A stretch of 64,000 nucleotides of DNA from Phytophthora sp. 'mugwort' (Eukaryota > Oomycota > Peronosporomycetes > Peronosporales > Peronosporaceae): assembly GCA_033558025.1 (NCBI GenBank), contig JAUCEF010000008.1, positions 3,162,001-3,226,000 of the forward strand, read 5' to 3'. Within the stretch, counting starts at the first letter, position 1; each line of letters begins with the position of its first letter. The position numbers and the translations under genes were made by a program. The notes under the pieces were generated by a model. That model was not told the origin of the DNA, did not search any database, and was given only the letters and a program-made list of their open reading frames with translations. Of this stretch, positions 11,697-22,698 are shown in pieces.

Positions 11697-11851
11697 CTAC
11701 ATCAAGATAGACGGGGAAAAGATGCTGTCAAAGTGACGTGGTACACGCAGGGTTACAAGTACAGTGTAACTCCTCGTTTAGTGTTTCATTGTGTAAAGCA
11801 CACCATTTGGATGTGCAACCACAGCGCAGCCATCCCCTCAGATTGCAATCG
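11697..11851. promoter_or_regulatory. Compact bidirectional promoter ATG4 / nucleoporin
   Basis: Both genes read outward from this 155-bp interval, so their core promoters must share it or extend into coding sequence. TTCATTGT at 11786-11793 is one mismatch from the oomycete initiator on the plus strand and would place the nucleoporin transcript start 59 bases before the ATG at 11852. No clear initiator was found on the minus strand. The role is inferred from gene arrangement. Confidence 0.45.
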
Positions 11852-14800
11852 ATGGCGCGCACTGAGGCCGAGTCGACGCGCTCTGCGTCGCACGTGCTGT
11901 CGTGGCTGCGGCGCGGCCGTCGCGAGGAGCTGCCGGTGGATCGTGTGCTAGAGGCTGTTCGCTCGGTGCATGAAGTGGTGCCGCTGGGCGGGCGCGTCGG
12001 CGGCGTGGACGGTGCGACGCCCCCCTCGACGCCCAAGAACTCGGCGTTGATGCTCTTTTCGGCCGGAAAAGACGGCCAAGCTGCGGACAACTCGGCGCAA
12101 GAACAAGATGACGAGAAGCGCTGGGCATTCCTGCTCGCAAGTGTGCAGCTGCCTTCCTCTGGCGGCCAGCAGGAGCTGAGAAAAGCCCTTGAGACGCTCC
12201 AACAGCAGCAAAAGGACGACAAACCGAACGAAAAGCGGCTGGATATCGAGACACTGAGGCGTAAATACTTCGTCGAGAGAAGGGACTTCTTCGCTGTGCG
12301 CGTGGAGCTGCTGCGCGTGGCTAGGAACGCTCAGCATCCTAACGCACAGGCGGCTGAAGAGGTTGTGGACGAGCTGCTGAAGGAGGGACTGCGCGAGGTG
12401 CTACTGGACGAGGTACACGGCAGACAGTTCTACCAGCCACCGAGCTTCACGGGTGTGGGGGCAGCAGAGCGCAAGGCGCTCTTGGCGTGGGAGCTGCAGT
12501 TCCTGGAAGAGGAAACGCTGCTGAGAGAGCTACTGTTGCTGACGCTTGTGACGTCCAGGGAGAAGGCCACATTGGAGAGTGCAGTGAGGATTGCCAAGAC
12601 GGTGTATAGCTGGGAAGTGCGTGTGTTTGACGAGGTTTTTACAGCCAATACGTTGACGCTGCCTGTGGCACAGGAGATGACAAGGCGGTTGACACAGGTG
12701 GGAGTACTCGTCGCGCTGAGATTAATGCATACAACTGGGGCAGCGCAGGAGCACAGAGCACTGCAGCAAGCGACAAAGAGCTTCTTCTTAACCGAGTTGT
12801 GTGGCCGTCCAGATTCCATGAGTCAAGCGTCGCCTGTTCCAGGTGTGCTACTACTGGCGTGGGCTGCACTGCTGGGTCGACAGTACCGTCAAGTCGCAGA
12901 ATTTAACCAGGAAACTGATGAAGTGAAAGAGCTCGAAGTCATGCTGCAACACACGTTAACGTCGGCTGAACGGCTTCACAGCTTCCACTACTTGAACGCA
13001 CTGCTGCGGTCGTTGGTGTTCCACAACACGAACGGAGATTCCGACTCCTCGGCGCTTTTGTACCCTCTGAGTCTTCATGCTAAGAAGATGTGGACGCTAC
13101 CCAATGTAACTGCATCTGCGAGCTTACGAGGCAGTAATGCAACGCAATCCCGATACCAGATCAGCTCGAACAGTGCTTCGATCTATCAGCACGTAGTGGC
13201 AGCATTTCTGAACGATATGCTATCCTCATTGGGTTACATGGAAACGCTCGATGATACTCAGCAGCTGCACGCGATGGTGAAGTTCGTGTTGCCTGCTCTC
13301 TCGAGTGCGCAAGTGGCTCAGCAAATTCTGGAGATTGACGTGGAAGACAACACCATGACGGATCTCGTAGCTAGCGGAGACAATACCGCGCTTCGTGATT
13401 TGCTGACGAAAGCTCGAGCCAATCTGCCGCATAGCTTGCTGTCGTGTGTTGAACTGTTTACGGCGCTTTGCTGCAATTATCAGGACGTGTCGTCGCCAAT
13501 GGTGCTTCGTCAGGTCCTTAAATTTTTCAGTAAACCGCGTGCTGGGCTGGAAGGACGTACTGTCACCAGTGGTGTCTGTCGTCCAATGCCACCCGCTGAA
13601 TTCTATCGTGACATTGCAGACGAACCCGGACGAGTCCAGTGCAATCGTTCGTTTGCTTATGGCGATACAGAAGGTCGACTGGAAGTGCATACAGGAACCG
13701 TCGGTATCATCGTCCAGTCGGGTGAGGATGTACAGGTTGAATGGCTTCTTTCAGACAGTGATGAAGACAAGAGTGCTTCCTCCTTGTGGGACTTGCTGAT
13801 GCTAAGTGCAGACAGCTTTGTCGCAGGGCTCCAGTCGGGATCGTTTGCTGATCTGCATCGCACGAACTCAGAGGATGTTCGTGTACTTACAGTGTTCTTC
13901 GAATTCATCGTACAACTAGGTCAGCAACATGATGGTGGCCAGTTTGTGGTAGAAGAGATGGAGCGTCGTTGGGGTGAAGCGCGACTTGGTCGTTGGTGGC
14001 TTGAGCACCGACTTTCTTCACCTCAAGTGTATGTCCCTCAGCTCGTGAGGCAGAATATTGCGCTGCCTCTATTACTAGCAGCATCGAGAGAGAATTTAGT
14101 GTCATGGGGTATTCGGGATCGCTACACTCGAGAGCAAATTCTAGCGCAGATTGGCAATGCAGGAGGTATCGGTGTCGGAAGCAATATTGGAGTCGCGCAA
14201 GGTGATGCTAGTAGCTCAAGGAATGCGTTCGGTGTGGATGGAGGTATGAATTTGCTACGTCTCCTGCTGGGAGTTCTGGATGGCTTTCTGCATGCTTCGC
14301 CAGCTGACGATGATATGGCTATGGATGGTAAGAGCGCATGGTCAGCGACTCTTCTGCATCTGGTTGCAGCGTCTTTTATTGCTCTTCGAACGCTTTTGGC
14401 ATCTACATCTGGAGTGGAGCTGTTGATGAACTCTTGGCTTGGTGGTGGACGAGAAGAGTGCGTGAATCTGATCGTGAAAAGCGCCAGAAAGCTGTTTGAG
14501 TTGCAGGAACGATTGACGGGGGAGTACCCGGTCGTGCTGGCAACGCAAGAGATTTTCATGAGCGTCGTGCGATGGTTCCTGTCGAAAGAGGCGAAGACAC
14601 TTGCGAGTTCCACCAAAGCAGACGAGATTTCTTCAGTGGGATCTCATGCGTTTGTTTCAATGGAGAGACTGTGGTTTGTGGGTGCAGCAGAGTTTGCGAT
14701 TGAAGTGTTGTCTACTCACGAGAGCTGGAAGTTTGTGTCTACCAGTGAGCGTTGTGAGGTGACGGAACGTTGCTTCCGTCTACTTTATATCCTAGTGCTT

Positions 14801-17800
14801 CCTGGTAAATACATCCACGAACAGAATGAAATGGTACCAGCATTCGAGACGGCATTGCGTGAGACGTTATCTACCGACATGTCGCTGCTTATGAAGCTGT
14901 TGCGCTGTTCGTGTGCTGTGCTGTCATCGATGGAAGGTCACGTGGACAACTGGAACAGCAACGTTATGACGGACAGTGACACAGATACAAATTGTGACAG
15001 CGACGGGTGTTTTCCGTTAGTATACGAGAACGAAACTGGCAGTACTGGAGTCAACATGGTCAAACTTGAGACGCTCGTGACGACGTGCTTGCGATTCGTG
15101 GCATTGCTCATCACAAACAAAACTAATACCGTGGCTCAAGCAGCTCGGAAGATTTTGCTGACGCCTATTGACGGTGACAGCCACACGAAACGTAAGTCGT
15201 TGACGATTGTCGTGCTCTGCGGGGGATATCTCGGATATTCACTGGAGAAGGCGCCTGGGATTGCTTACTGGTCTTTACAGATCCTACAACATGCAGCTGT
15301 CGTACTGGACGACCGCCAGGAGCGAGAGAGCCGCGATTTGTCCTCTATGCACTCGCTAGTTGCACTCTTCCATGGAAACCAAGACCTGTCACGCATGCGT
15401 GAAATGTTTGCGCATCTGTTGCGAATATCGCCACAGCAGCTGGCATTGCGGAAAGAAGTTATTGAGATGCTGACGTTATGCTTAGAGCACCAACCGGGCT
15501 TCCTGGCCCTGCTACTCTTCGGTACTGATAAGGAAGCCAAGGTGTCCGAAGATGACAACATCGAGGGAGATCCTCTGCCTTTTGTGGCGTTACTGGAACG
15601 CTTTTTTGAGGCTTCGGAAAAGCTCCTGGAGCAGTTTTCAGATCTTTTCTGTGCCCTGCTAACTTTCTTGGTGCAGGTCTGGAAGGGTGCTATCCACAAT
15701 GGTCTTGGAGTGCATTTGAAGATTATGGCAGCTCTACGTGCGCGTCCCACGTTCTGGTCGAATGTTACTCGAGCGCTTAAGATCCACATGCCGTTGGAGT
15801 CAGTGGAGGAGCGTGGTCTGCTGGATATGGAGCTGGCTGCTGCCACAGCTCAAGGCAGGGGAGATGTAACGAGTCCCTCCACTTCGTCCGAAGTCTACAC
15901 TGGACGGTCTAGTGCTTATGGATATCTCGCTCGCGGCTTGATATTCCAATTGGTGTCATATGAGTGGCATAATCAAGCTTCAAAACAAAGTGACCATCCA
16001 CTGGTGGATGTACTGGAATCATTTAGAAAAGAGGGACTTTACTCGCACTGGTTACGCACATTCACTCGATTAGATTATTCGCCGGCGCAATTGGAACAAT
16101 ACGCGTCGACTATCCAACGTGTTTGTCATTTAAATATGCCTACCACGAACCTTCTCAGCGAGATTCCGGTTGGTAGAATCTCAATGTATCTCGAAGGTCT
16201 CATTTGCGATGCCAGCGCACTCAAGTGGCAGCTCAGCGGTGGAGGCGATTTCAAGCTGCAAACGTCTCCAGAAGACGTTCGTGCGCTAAAGTTAGTCCAG
16301 TGGAGCAATCTGCAAGCAGCTTATCTCCATGCGCAGCTCTTTTCTCTAGCCAAATGGAAGGTGTTTATGGAGTTGTGTTGCCTGCAGGCAGGTGGGACAG
16401 AGGAGGTTGCATCTGGTACGGAAAAGCTGAGTGAGTTGACGACTCCAAGGCGTCTCAAACGGAAAGAATCGATGATCTCGTCACCTCCTCGTAGCAGTTC
16501 TAGTGGCGCAGGCAGTGCTTCAAGGGTACGTTCGACAACGCTGACAGCTTCGGTATCAAGCACGGAGAGTGCGCTTTCTTCGTCGCGGTTTTCTGGCGAT
16601 CGCACATCATTCGGCATGATCCAAGTACTAGCGGACGTGATCAAGACTCGCGTGAACCAGCACGAAAACGAGGACGAAGCACTCGATTATTTCGTGTTGC
16701 TACACTTGCAGGATCTCCTGCAACTTTTAGTGTCGATGCTGCACCACCAATTGTGTCTTGTTGTATGCAAAACACGTGACCCCAAGTTCTCGCAGACGCG
16801 GCAACGTGAAGGGACAAGCACAGATCCCAACCTTAAACTTGACGCTGGAACGACACTGGAATTATTGACCATCATTGAAAAGACCACGAATGCCGTGTAC
16901 GACTCGATGAAGCAAATCGCGCGTGAGGTGCGTCAAGGTCGTCATAGTAACTCGATGTCTGTCTCGTCGATCGAATGGACCGCAGTGCCGCTGATCTCCC
17001 GCTTGGTGACGGACTTTGAGAAAAAGGTGGAAGCAGTGACTGATGGACTGCATACGTCACTGTTCACTGCGGCGTTGCTGCTTGTGCGTCACTTGAGCAA
17101 GATTAATCACCATTTGAACCGTATCACTGACGGAGACGCTGCCATGGAGAGTACATCACCGCCCAAACCTCTTTTACAAGTGAAGCTGATCGGACACTGT
17201 ATGAATACTATCCGTGTATGCGACGAGCGGCCACAACCGACGAAAACGTCCACCCAAGCTCTGTTTCAGTTGAGTTGGTGTCTGTTCCAGGAGGTCCTCG
17301 ACAGCTTCAGCAGTGTTAATGCTTCCGTCACATCGAAGCTAAAGTTGCGCATGGCAAATACAGTTCAGCTCAATCCGTTTGTCAAGAAGTTAAAGCACGA
17401 TCAGCAGGGCATTGGGACTCTCTTTCACTTGCTGGTGCAGCGCTTCCGCCCTTTGTCGTATACCATGCAAGTGGCTGCTAGACAAGAGGAGGCTTGCCAG
17501 GTTTTACGCGGTCTAGCTGCTGTGGTGTGGAGTCCAGTGAATGCTGAGCTCTGTCAGCGTGTCATGTTGAAGGAAAGCAGCTCGCGTTCATCGTCTCGCT
17601 TGCGTTTACTGTCGATGCTTGCGACGGAGTTACTACCGCTGCTTCAAGCTCAGATGGAACGTGAAGAATCTCGCAGCAAGTTGCGCGGCTACGTGCCTTC
17701 ATTGAGTTCTGATGTGGATGATGTCGCGGAAGAGAAAGACCTCAGTCGGTCCTTGGCACACCAGATGTGGTGTCTTGCGCTGGACTTCGTGAGTGGCTTG

Positions 17801-18979
17801 CTTCGTCTATCAGGCGGCGTTGATACTGATGACACGGATGTGTGGGAGTTTCTGTCGCATGCTGAAGCACTGTTATTAGGAGCCGTTGAGTCTGCAAACT
17901 GCGATCGTTTGACACACGCGGTTATTGCCGAACACCAGGCGATGCTACGATTACTCAGTGCTGTAAGCGGAACAGCTTCTAGACGGAAACGTTGGCGTCA
18001 AGCGTTTCCAACGAATGCTGTGGTTCTGATGGAGCAAAGTCGTCAATTATTCCGTCGTGCGTGTGTGCTGCTCGGCAGTTCGTCTGTGGAAATTACTCGC
18101 TTACGTAAGGAAAAAACACAAAAGCAAAAGCAAACGCGATCCCCAAGCAGCAAAGCGATCGTAGGTTTCGGCGCTAGTTTGACCCCCAAGTCGCCTCGAT
18201 CGCCTCGATCTCCGTCAGCATTTACATTTGCGCATCAGACGCTGCTGCATGATCACTTGCAGGCTGTGCTTGAGACGGAGAAACGGAAGCTGACAGACTT
18301 TCATCGAGCGATGGAGACCGAGCTAGTGGAGATTGTGCGACTATCGAGTCTGCTGCTAGCCAAGTGGACTGCTTCTTTAACTGATCGTGACGCCATTCTT
18401 GTTGTAGATGGTGTGCGATATGTGGATGAAGAGCAGCTCGTGCCGTTGCTTGCGTTTATTCCACCGAGTGAGGCGCGTTCTATGAACAGTAACCCGGGCT
18501 TGGGCCACGTCTGTCTGGCGATGGACTTTATGCTTGATCGACTGATGGCGAGCGAGGAAGATACGCCACCAATAGAAACAGGGAAGAAGGTGATGCTGGG
18601 GAATGCGATTGATGCGTGTGCTCTGCTGTTCTTGAAGACGTATCTACTTCATGCTGAGCAGTATGAGCTTGTCAAGCGTGACCGTGATGAGCTTAACAAC
18701 TTTTATCGTCAGTTTAATGCACGGTTATCCGGAGACGAGAATGGAGAGAGTGTCGATGTGGACGTGCAGTTGCTTGAGCACATCGCCAAGGTAAGCAAGT
18801 TACTGCTGATCATGAAGTATCGGGCTTTTATTGACTTGGATGGGAATGTTTTGAACAGATTATCGCTGGATAAGCGAATAGGAGACGATCTAGAGCTTGT
18901 CGCGGTTGACTTGCTCGGTGAAGTACTGTATGAAGGTAGTAATACACGAGCTTGGTTTTATTGGTTTGATCAGACGTGA
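11852..18979 (+). CDS. NUP188: Giant scaffold nucleoporin, Nup188-like
   Basis: One uninterrupted frame of 2375 aa from ATG 11852 (2413 aa from ATG 11738). I prefer 11852 because the first 38 residues are unconserved in type, the context MARTEAESTRSASHVLSWL begins the helical fold, and an initiator-like site lies at 11786. The protein is almost wholly alpha-helical, as in Nup188/Nup205 inner-ring scaffold proteins. Two features point to Nup188: the early block LLAWELQFLEEETLLRELL (about 215-235), and a beta-rich SH3-like insert near residue 600-650 (HTGTVGIIVQSGEDVQVEW, then SLWDLLM). A disordered Ser/Arg/Pro patch (KSPRSPRSPS) lies near 2110. It would sit in the nuclear pore inner ring bound to Nic96/Nup93. 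It is longer than animal Nup188 (about 1750 aa). Nup205 is the alternative. The many antisense frames inside are shadows. Confidence 0.75.
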   Translation: MARTEAESTRSASHVLSWLRRGRREELPVDRVLEAVRSVHEVVPLGGRVGGVDGATPPSTPKNSALMLFSAGKDGQAADNSAQEQDDEKRWAFLLASVQLPSSGGQQELRKALETLQQQQKDDKPNEKRLDIETLRRKYFVERRDFFAVRVELLRVARNAQHPNAQAAEEVVDELLKEGLREVLLDEVHGRQFYQPPSFTGVGAAERKALLAWELQFLEEETLLRELLLLTLVTSREKATLESAVRIAKTVYSWEVRVFDEVFTANTLTLPVAQEMTRRLTQVGVLVALRLMHTTGAAQEHRALQQATKSFFLTELCGRPDSMSQASPVPGVLLLAWAALLGRQYRQVAEFNQETDEVKELEVMLQHTLTSAERLHSFHYLNALLRSLVFHNTNGDSDSSALLYPLSLHAKKMWTLPNVTASASLRGSNATQSRYQISSNSASIYQHVVAAFLNDMLSSLGYMETLDDTQQLHAMVKFVLPALSSAQVAQQILEIDVEDNTMTDLVASGDNTALRDLLTKARANLPHSLLSCVELFTALCCNYQDVSSPMVLRQVLKFFSKPRAGLEGRTVTSGVCRPMPPAEFYRDIADEPGRVQCNRSFAYGDTEGRLEVHTGTVGIIVQSGEDVQVEWLLSDSDEDKSASSLWDLLMLSADSFVAGLQSGSFADLHRTNSEDVRVLTVFFEFIVQLGQQHDGGQFVVEEMERRWGEARLGRWWLEHRLSSPQVYVPQLVRQNIALPLLLAASRENLVSWGIRDRYTREQILAQIGNAGGIGVGSNIGVAQGDASSSRNAFGVDGGMNLLRLLLGVLDGFLHASPADDDMAMDGKSAWSATLLHLVAASFIALRTLLASTSGVELLMNSWLGGGREECVNLIVKSARKLFELQERLTGEYPVVLATQEIFMSVVRWFLSKEAKTLASSTKADEISSVGSHAFVSMERLWFVGAAEFAIEVLSTHESWKFVSTSERCEVTERCFRLLYILVLPGKYIHEQNEMVPAFETALRETLSTDMSLLMKLLRCSCAVLSSMEGHVDNWNSNVMTDSDTDTNCDSDGCFPLVYENETGSTGVNMVKLETLVTTCLRFVALLITNKTNTVAQAARKILLTPIDGDSHTKRKSLTIVVLCGGYLGYSLEKAPGIAYWSLQILQHAAVVLDDRQERESRDLSSMHSLVALFHGNQDLSRMREMFAHLLRISPQQLALRKEVIEMLTLCLEHQPGFLALLLFGTDKEAKVSEDDNIEGDPLPFVALLERFFEASEKLLEQFSDLFCALLTFLVQVWKGAIHNGLGVHLKIMAALRARPTFWSNVTRALKIHMPLESVEERGLLDMELAAATAQGRGDVTSPSTSSEVYTGRSSAYGYLARGLIFQLVSYEWHNQASKQSDHPLVDVLESFRKEGLYSHWLRTFTRLDYSPAQLEQYASTIQRVCHLNMPTTNLLSEIPVGRISMYLEGLICDASALKWQLSGGGDFKLQTSPEDVRALKLVQWSNLQAAYLHAQLFSLAKWKVFMELCCLQAGGTEEVASGTEKLSELTTPRRLKRKESMISSPPRSSSSGAGSASRVRSTTLTASVSSTESALSSSRFSGDRTSFGMIQVLADVIKTRVNQHENEDEALDYFVLLHLQDLLQLLVSMLHHQLCLVVCKTRDPKFSQTRQREGTSTDPNLKLDAGTTLELLTIIEKTTNAVYDSMKQIAREVRQGRHSNSMSVSSIEWTAVPLISRLVTDFEKKVEAVTDGLHTSLFTAALLLVRHLSKINHHLNRITDGDAAMESTSPPKPLLQVKLIGHCMNTIRVCDERPQPTKTSTQALFQLSWCLFQEVLDSFSSVNASVTSKLKLRMANTVQLNPFVKKLKHDQQGIGTLFHLLVQRFRPLSYTMQVAARQEEACQVLRGLAAVVWSPVNAELCQRVMLKESSSRSSSRLRLLSMLATELLPLLQAQMEREESRSKLRGYVPSLSSDVDDVAEEKDLSRSLAHQMWCLALDFVSGLLRLSGGVDTDDTDVWEFLSHAEALLLGAVESANCDRLTHAVIAEHQAMLRLLSAVSGTASRRKRWRQAFPTNAVVLMEQSRQLFRRACVLLGSSSVEITRLRKEKTQKQKQTRSPSSKAIVGFGASLTPKSPRSPRSPSAFTFAHQTLLHDHLQAVLETEKRKLTDFHRAMETELVEIVRLSSLLLAKWTASLTDRDAILVVDGVRYVDEEQLVPLLAFIPPSEARSMNSNPGLGHVCLAMDFMLDRLMASEEDTPPIETGKKVMLGNAIDACALLFLKTYLLHAEQYELVKRDRDELNNFYRQFNARLSGDENGESVDVDVQLLEHIAKVSKLLLIMKYRAFIDLDGNVLNRLSLDKRIGDDLELVAVDLLGEVLYEGSNTRAWFYWFDQT

Positions 18980-19551
18980 CACTACCAAATATACACCTTG
19001 AAATACTGTATAGGGGTTTGCCTGATAACTCGAAGTTAAAAGGAAAAAGTATGCACCAGAACTTGATATTTAGTTAACCGTTAGGATTTGGAGTCCAGGG
19101 GAACTTATTTGTAGGTACGTTGCACATTTATTGCACATGAGGTTGAGTTGCTAGTAATGACAGGAGAAGCATCTCTCTACATTACTTTTAATTTCAGCGT
19201 TATCAGTCCAGACTAGGGGATAGCGACATCGAGCAATGCTATGTAGCACTATGAATGTCGGCAACGTTGCGCTATGGCTGGTTCTATCGACATAGGCGGC
19301 GTTGACGGTAGCGATGACTGCGTTGTTGATGCTGTAACGAGTGGATTTCAGTTGTACAGTGTGCGCGGAAATGATAGACGAAAACCTCGTTTTGGGTATT
19401 TATTCTTCCAGTCAAAAGATATCAAAGCGAGCGTTTCAGCCATGTAAAACTAATCAATGCGGTTCGTTTGCGGTGCAGCTTGCTGTGGCCACTCGCATTG
19501 ATACACCACATTTCGATAGCCACCCTGGGGCCACTAATTAGAGGATTGCGA
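18980..19551. other. Nucleoporin 3' flank, no gene seen
   Basis: AT-rich 3' flank after the nucleoporin stop codon. A short frame at 19341-19541 has no support. Confidence 0.5.
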
Positions 19552-19710
19552 TACTGTAATTTGCCTCAATAGCGAACACCTTACATATATCATAAAAACA
19601 GATACATGAAATAAAACCAATCATTTTTGCAGTCACAGTATACTTTTTGACGCATCAATTCCTGAAGACTATAGGATATGACGCGCTCGCTATTGAGGCA
19701 CATTACTGTA
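19552..19710. mobile_element. MITE-like element, about 159 bp, 24-bp terminal inverted repeats
   Basis: The left end (19552-19575) reads TACTGTAATTTGCCTCAATA followed by GCGA. The right end (19687-19710) is its reverse complement with two mismatches in 24. The interior is AT-rich and non-coding. Both outermost dinucleotides are TA, which fits a Tc1/mariner-type TA target duplication. It is probably a non-autonomous element mobilised by an IS630/Tc1-family transposase such as the remnant next to it, although the ends of that remnant look different. Confidence 0.7.
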
Positions 19711-19882
19711 GTACGATTACCGTTAGAATCGGCAGTGTCTCTGCCTTAAAATGAGCCAATCAGCCGCCGGCCCTTGAAGCGGGCCCAAAGCGAAAGGGCA
19801 CATAATTTCGCTCCTCATATATTCTTGTCAGATCTGAGTAGGGTTCGGCTTAATGATAGACCTATAAATTGCAGTGTCATAT

Positions 19883-21109
19883 TTAACATATGGAAAAATG
19901 CATGCATTGCAATATTTGAATTTTACTGCTCCATCTCTTCCGTCTCCACCGCCTCCAGGTACTCCTCCTCGACGTTTTGGACGTGCCTGTATGCTTTGAG
20001 CCACATCTTGGACATGATGCCGTCGATGCCTTTGCCTCCAACTCGGTCATTCTGCTGCACGGATTCTTCGCAATAAGGTTCTTGATTGCAGCCCACATGA
20101 GCTCGATGGGCTGCAATTCAGGATGGTAGGGTGGAGTAAAGAGCACCTTGTGGCCCCATTTGGATGCTTTCTTCACCGTCTCGTAGCTCGTCGTGCCGCG
20201 CTTCTCCTTGAGGAGCTGCTGTAGCTCCTTCTTCTTGATGAGCATGCTCGCCGGCACGCCCTGACGCAGCAGCCACGTCACGTGGGTTCCCTTATTCTTG
20301 CCATTAGGTGGGGCTGCATCGATGTCGCGCTTGTGGTACTTCGCCCCATCCATCACGATGTTGCACTCGCCGTACTCATCCGATAGCGTCTCACAGAGCT
20401 GACCAAACCACCTCTCGAATTTCACGCTGCTAAAGTTGCCGTGGTAGTCGTCGGTTGCGGCGCTGGCAGCTTTATCAGCTGCCCGTACCTTGACAGATCC
20501 TTTGATCCACTCACCCCGCGTGGATGGTTACCGGCGCGCGTGATGGCTCCGGCGCCAATAATGCAAAACCGTCGCCCTTTCCCAGATGGAAGCGAGCGCT
20601 TCATCTCGGGCAGCAGTCACGTGCGCTGATCGACGTGGTGCAGATTGCAATATGACTCATCTAGGTATACTTCGGTCCAAATGGCTGTGCGCTTGTTTAA
20701 GTTGGCTCGCTTGCGCCGTAGGTACTGTAGTCGAAAAGTAACATTGGCTTCGCTGTCGGCGCGGATATCACGCCACTCTCCAACTTTGAACGAGCAGTTC
20801 CTCGCTCGTAGCGTCCGTCGAACAGTGCGGGCCAATACATTTTCACCTGTCAAATCTTGTGTCACGTCGGCGATGTGCTGAGACCTGGCGGGCTTGCCGG
20901 AAATATTTCGTGCGGTAATAATTTGCTTAATATTTATCGTATTTTTGAACTGACTCCTTCAGTTGAGCGGATGGTTCAGCTGGAGTTGCCGTGATCTCGC
21001 CTCGATCGCGCTTGTTCTCGGCTGAAACGACACGTGCGATAGTAGCCATACCAAAGCCAAGACACTGGCGAACACGCAGCCGTACGGCACGCCTGTTGGG
21101 GTCGACTCC
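19883..21109 (-). pseudogene. IS630/Tc1-like DDE transposase remnant
   Basis: Minus-strand pieces run in order: a helix-turn-helix-like N-terminus (21109-20930, GVDPNRRAVRLRVRQCLGFG), then 20865-20617 with YLDESYCNLHHVDQRT (first catalytic Asp), 20604-20540 with RRFCIIGAGAI, and 20425-19883 with IVMDGAKYHKRD (second Asp) and PPYHPELQPIELMW (third acidic residue, Glu). This spacing is typical of the IS630-Tc1-mariner superfamily. The pieces lie in different frames, so the gene is dead. Possible ends are TTGAAGCGGGCC near 19774 and an inverted TTGAACTGGGCC at about 21370-21381. Interior residues remain well preserved, so decay may be fairly recent. Confidence 0.75.
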
Positions 21110-21433
21110 TTGCTGAGCTTCTGCAAGGATATAGCGGTGAGACCTGATAATCAGTTGTTTTCGGCGGGGGAAATTGGCTTCATGGTGACAAATTTGAAAG
21201 TGAACTGCCTAACAGATAGAGAATATATTACCTGCGTGGAAAGGCGCTTCTTCAGCTCCAAGAAAACTCCTGCGGCAGCCCTAGAAGCTAAGCTACAGCC
21301 AAAAGAAAAATCTGGTGTACCAATGCGGGTGGCCAGTACAATACGAAAACTGGCTACAGCACTTCTCCGGCCCAGTTCAAAATGCTACTTTCACATAGTG
21401 AGCAATAGCTCCGGAACTAGAACTCGACTCTAG

Positions 21434-22115
21434 ACACCAAACCCCTCACCGCAAAGCTCTCGATACTCCGCAGATAAGCATATTTTCTTTGTCGCCTACA
21501 CGCCAGCCACGAAAAAGATCGCTTCGCTCAAAGCCAGCGCTTATCAGTTCCTTTTTCGCAGTTTAGTCAATTATTAGCGATATTTTACCAATTTTTAAGG
21601 ACAGGGTGGCCGTAAGGTTAGCAACCGTTGGGTGCACTCCCACATGGTACAGAGGAGCAGAGGCGCTACAAGTTGGAGGAGACCGACGTGAGGTTTATTG
21701 GTGAAATCCATGTAATAAGCACCAACCAGCAAGCTAAGTTGGCCAATCATCGACGAGTAATGAATTAGACTAAAAATTAAGCGCTCAACCAGACGGAACT
21801 AACACTTCAACTTAGGCGTACAAGTGCATGTAGCCGCTCATCATGGCCTCCGCTCCACTGTGACGGACATTGGCATTCTTCCATTCACGGCAACGTGTAC
21901 TAACCAGAGGTCCGCCAATACAGTATCAAATTGTATTGGCCAGCAGTCATCTCACTAATAAAAACGGCAATTTATGCCACAGCAATAGTAAATATTGCCG
22001 CAATTTATATTTACTTTATCTATACTCGTCTTCCGCTTCCGCTTGCCCCGGTAGGCAGCCCTGTTAGTATGAATGCTCGCCGATCGACGGCCACACAGTG
22101 CCCAGCCCCTCCCGC
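21434..22115. other. No gene seen
   Basis: AT-rich intergenic DNA between two transposon remnants. No open frame of note and no clear repeat structure. Confidence 0.5.
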
Positions 22116-22694
22116 TCAATTCACCGATGATTTATTGTGGCAAGTCAGTTGCCACGTTCGTCGGGGGAAACCAACCCAGCCAACGAAGTAGTACGCGTCG
22201 CCAGCCACGTTGGGTTTCTTCGCGTAGATAAACTCGACCGTGAAGAGATTGGGCCCCTGAAAGTCGGACCCGTCACTACCAGATGAGGTGCTGTCATGCT
22301 CCTCACCAAGTGACGGGGAGCACCATTGTATAGGCATCAAATGGGCAATGCCAGATTCAAACGCAGGAGTGCGGACGATCCTCGCTGTTGCCTTCAGATG
22401 TTCCGCCATGACTGGATACTCCGCAACAAGGGCATCAAACATCATGCGGACCCTTGCAATATCAGTTGCAACCGCTTACAGATGCTCTCGAATTCCTTCA
22501 GATGATCGAACTATGAAGCCAGTTTTCTGTGCTTCTTGACAGTCGGAATTAGTGGCTTCACAGCCTCCACCTGGTTGACCTTAGGCCGATTCCGTATGTA
22601 GCGCAGCACCCATCATAAGCATTGAAGACCAACGGGTGACGTTGCGCTTGATAGGCAAGAGTTCGATGTGCTTCTTAAGATCCGCGAAGTTGTT
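22116..22694 (-). pseudogene. hAT transposase, C-terminal half (cut by copia insertion)
   Basis: The minus strand reads NNFADLKKHIELLP, then KRNVTRWSSML, the hAT block normally reading N-x-T-R-W-x-S. After a frame change comes VRMMFDALVAEYPVMAEHL and FESGIAHLMP. The N-terminal half lies at 30929-31690 on the other side of the copia element. The usual C-terminal dimerisation block was not found. Instead the last frame ends in FTVEFIYAKKPNVAGDAYYF and VGWVGFPRRTW, which looks like a chromodomain (V-E-x-I ... W-x-G-F/Y ... T-W). Whether that is part of this element or a separate insertion is unclear. Confidence 0.65.
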
Positions 22695-22698
22695 ATCT
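22695..22698. repeat. Target-site duplication of outer copia, left copy
   Basis: ATCT flanks the left LTR here and recurs at 30929-30932 directly after the right LTR. With one copy and the element removed, the hAT frame runs through without a break (ALCQD then NNFAD). Confidence 0.7.

Noticed and set aside
11738..11851. 38-residue extension of the nucleoporin
   Set aside because: Cys/His-rich and unlike the rest of the protein, and an initiator-like site lies inside it.
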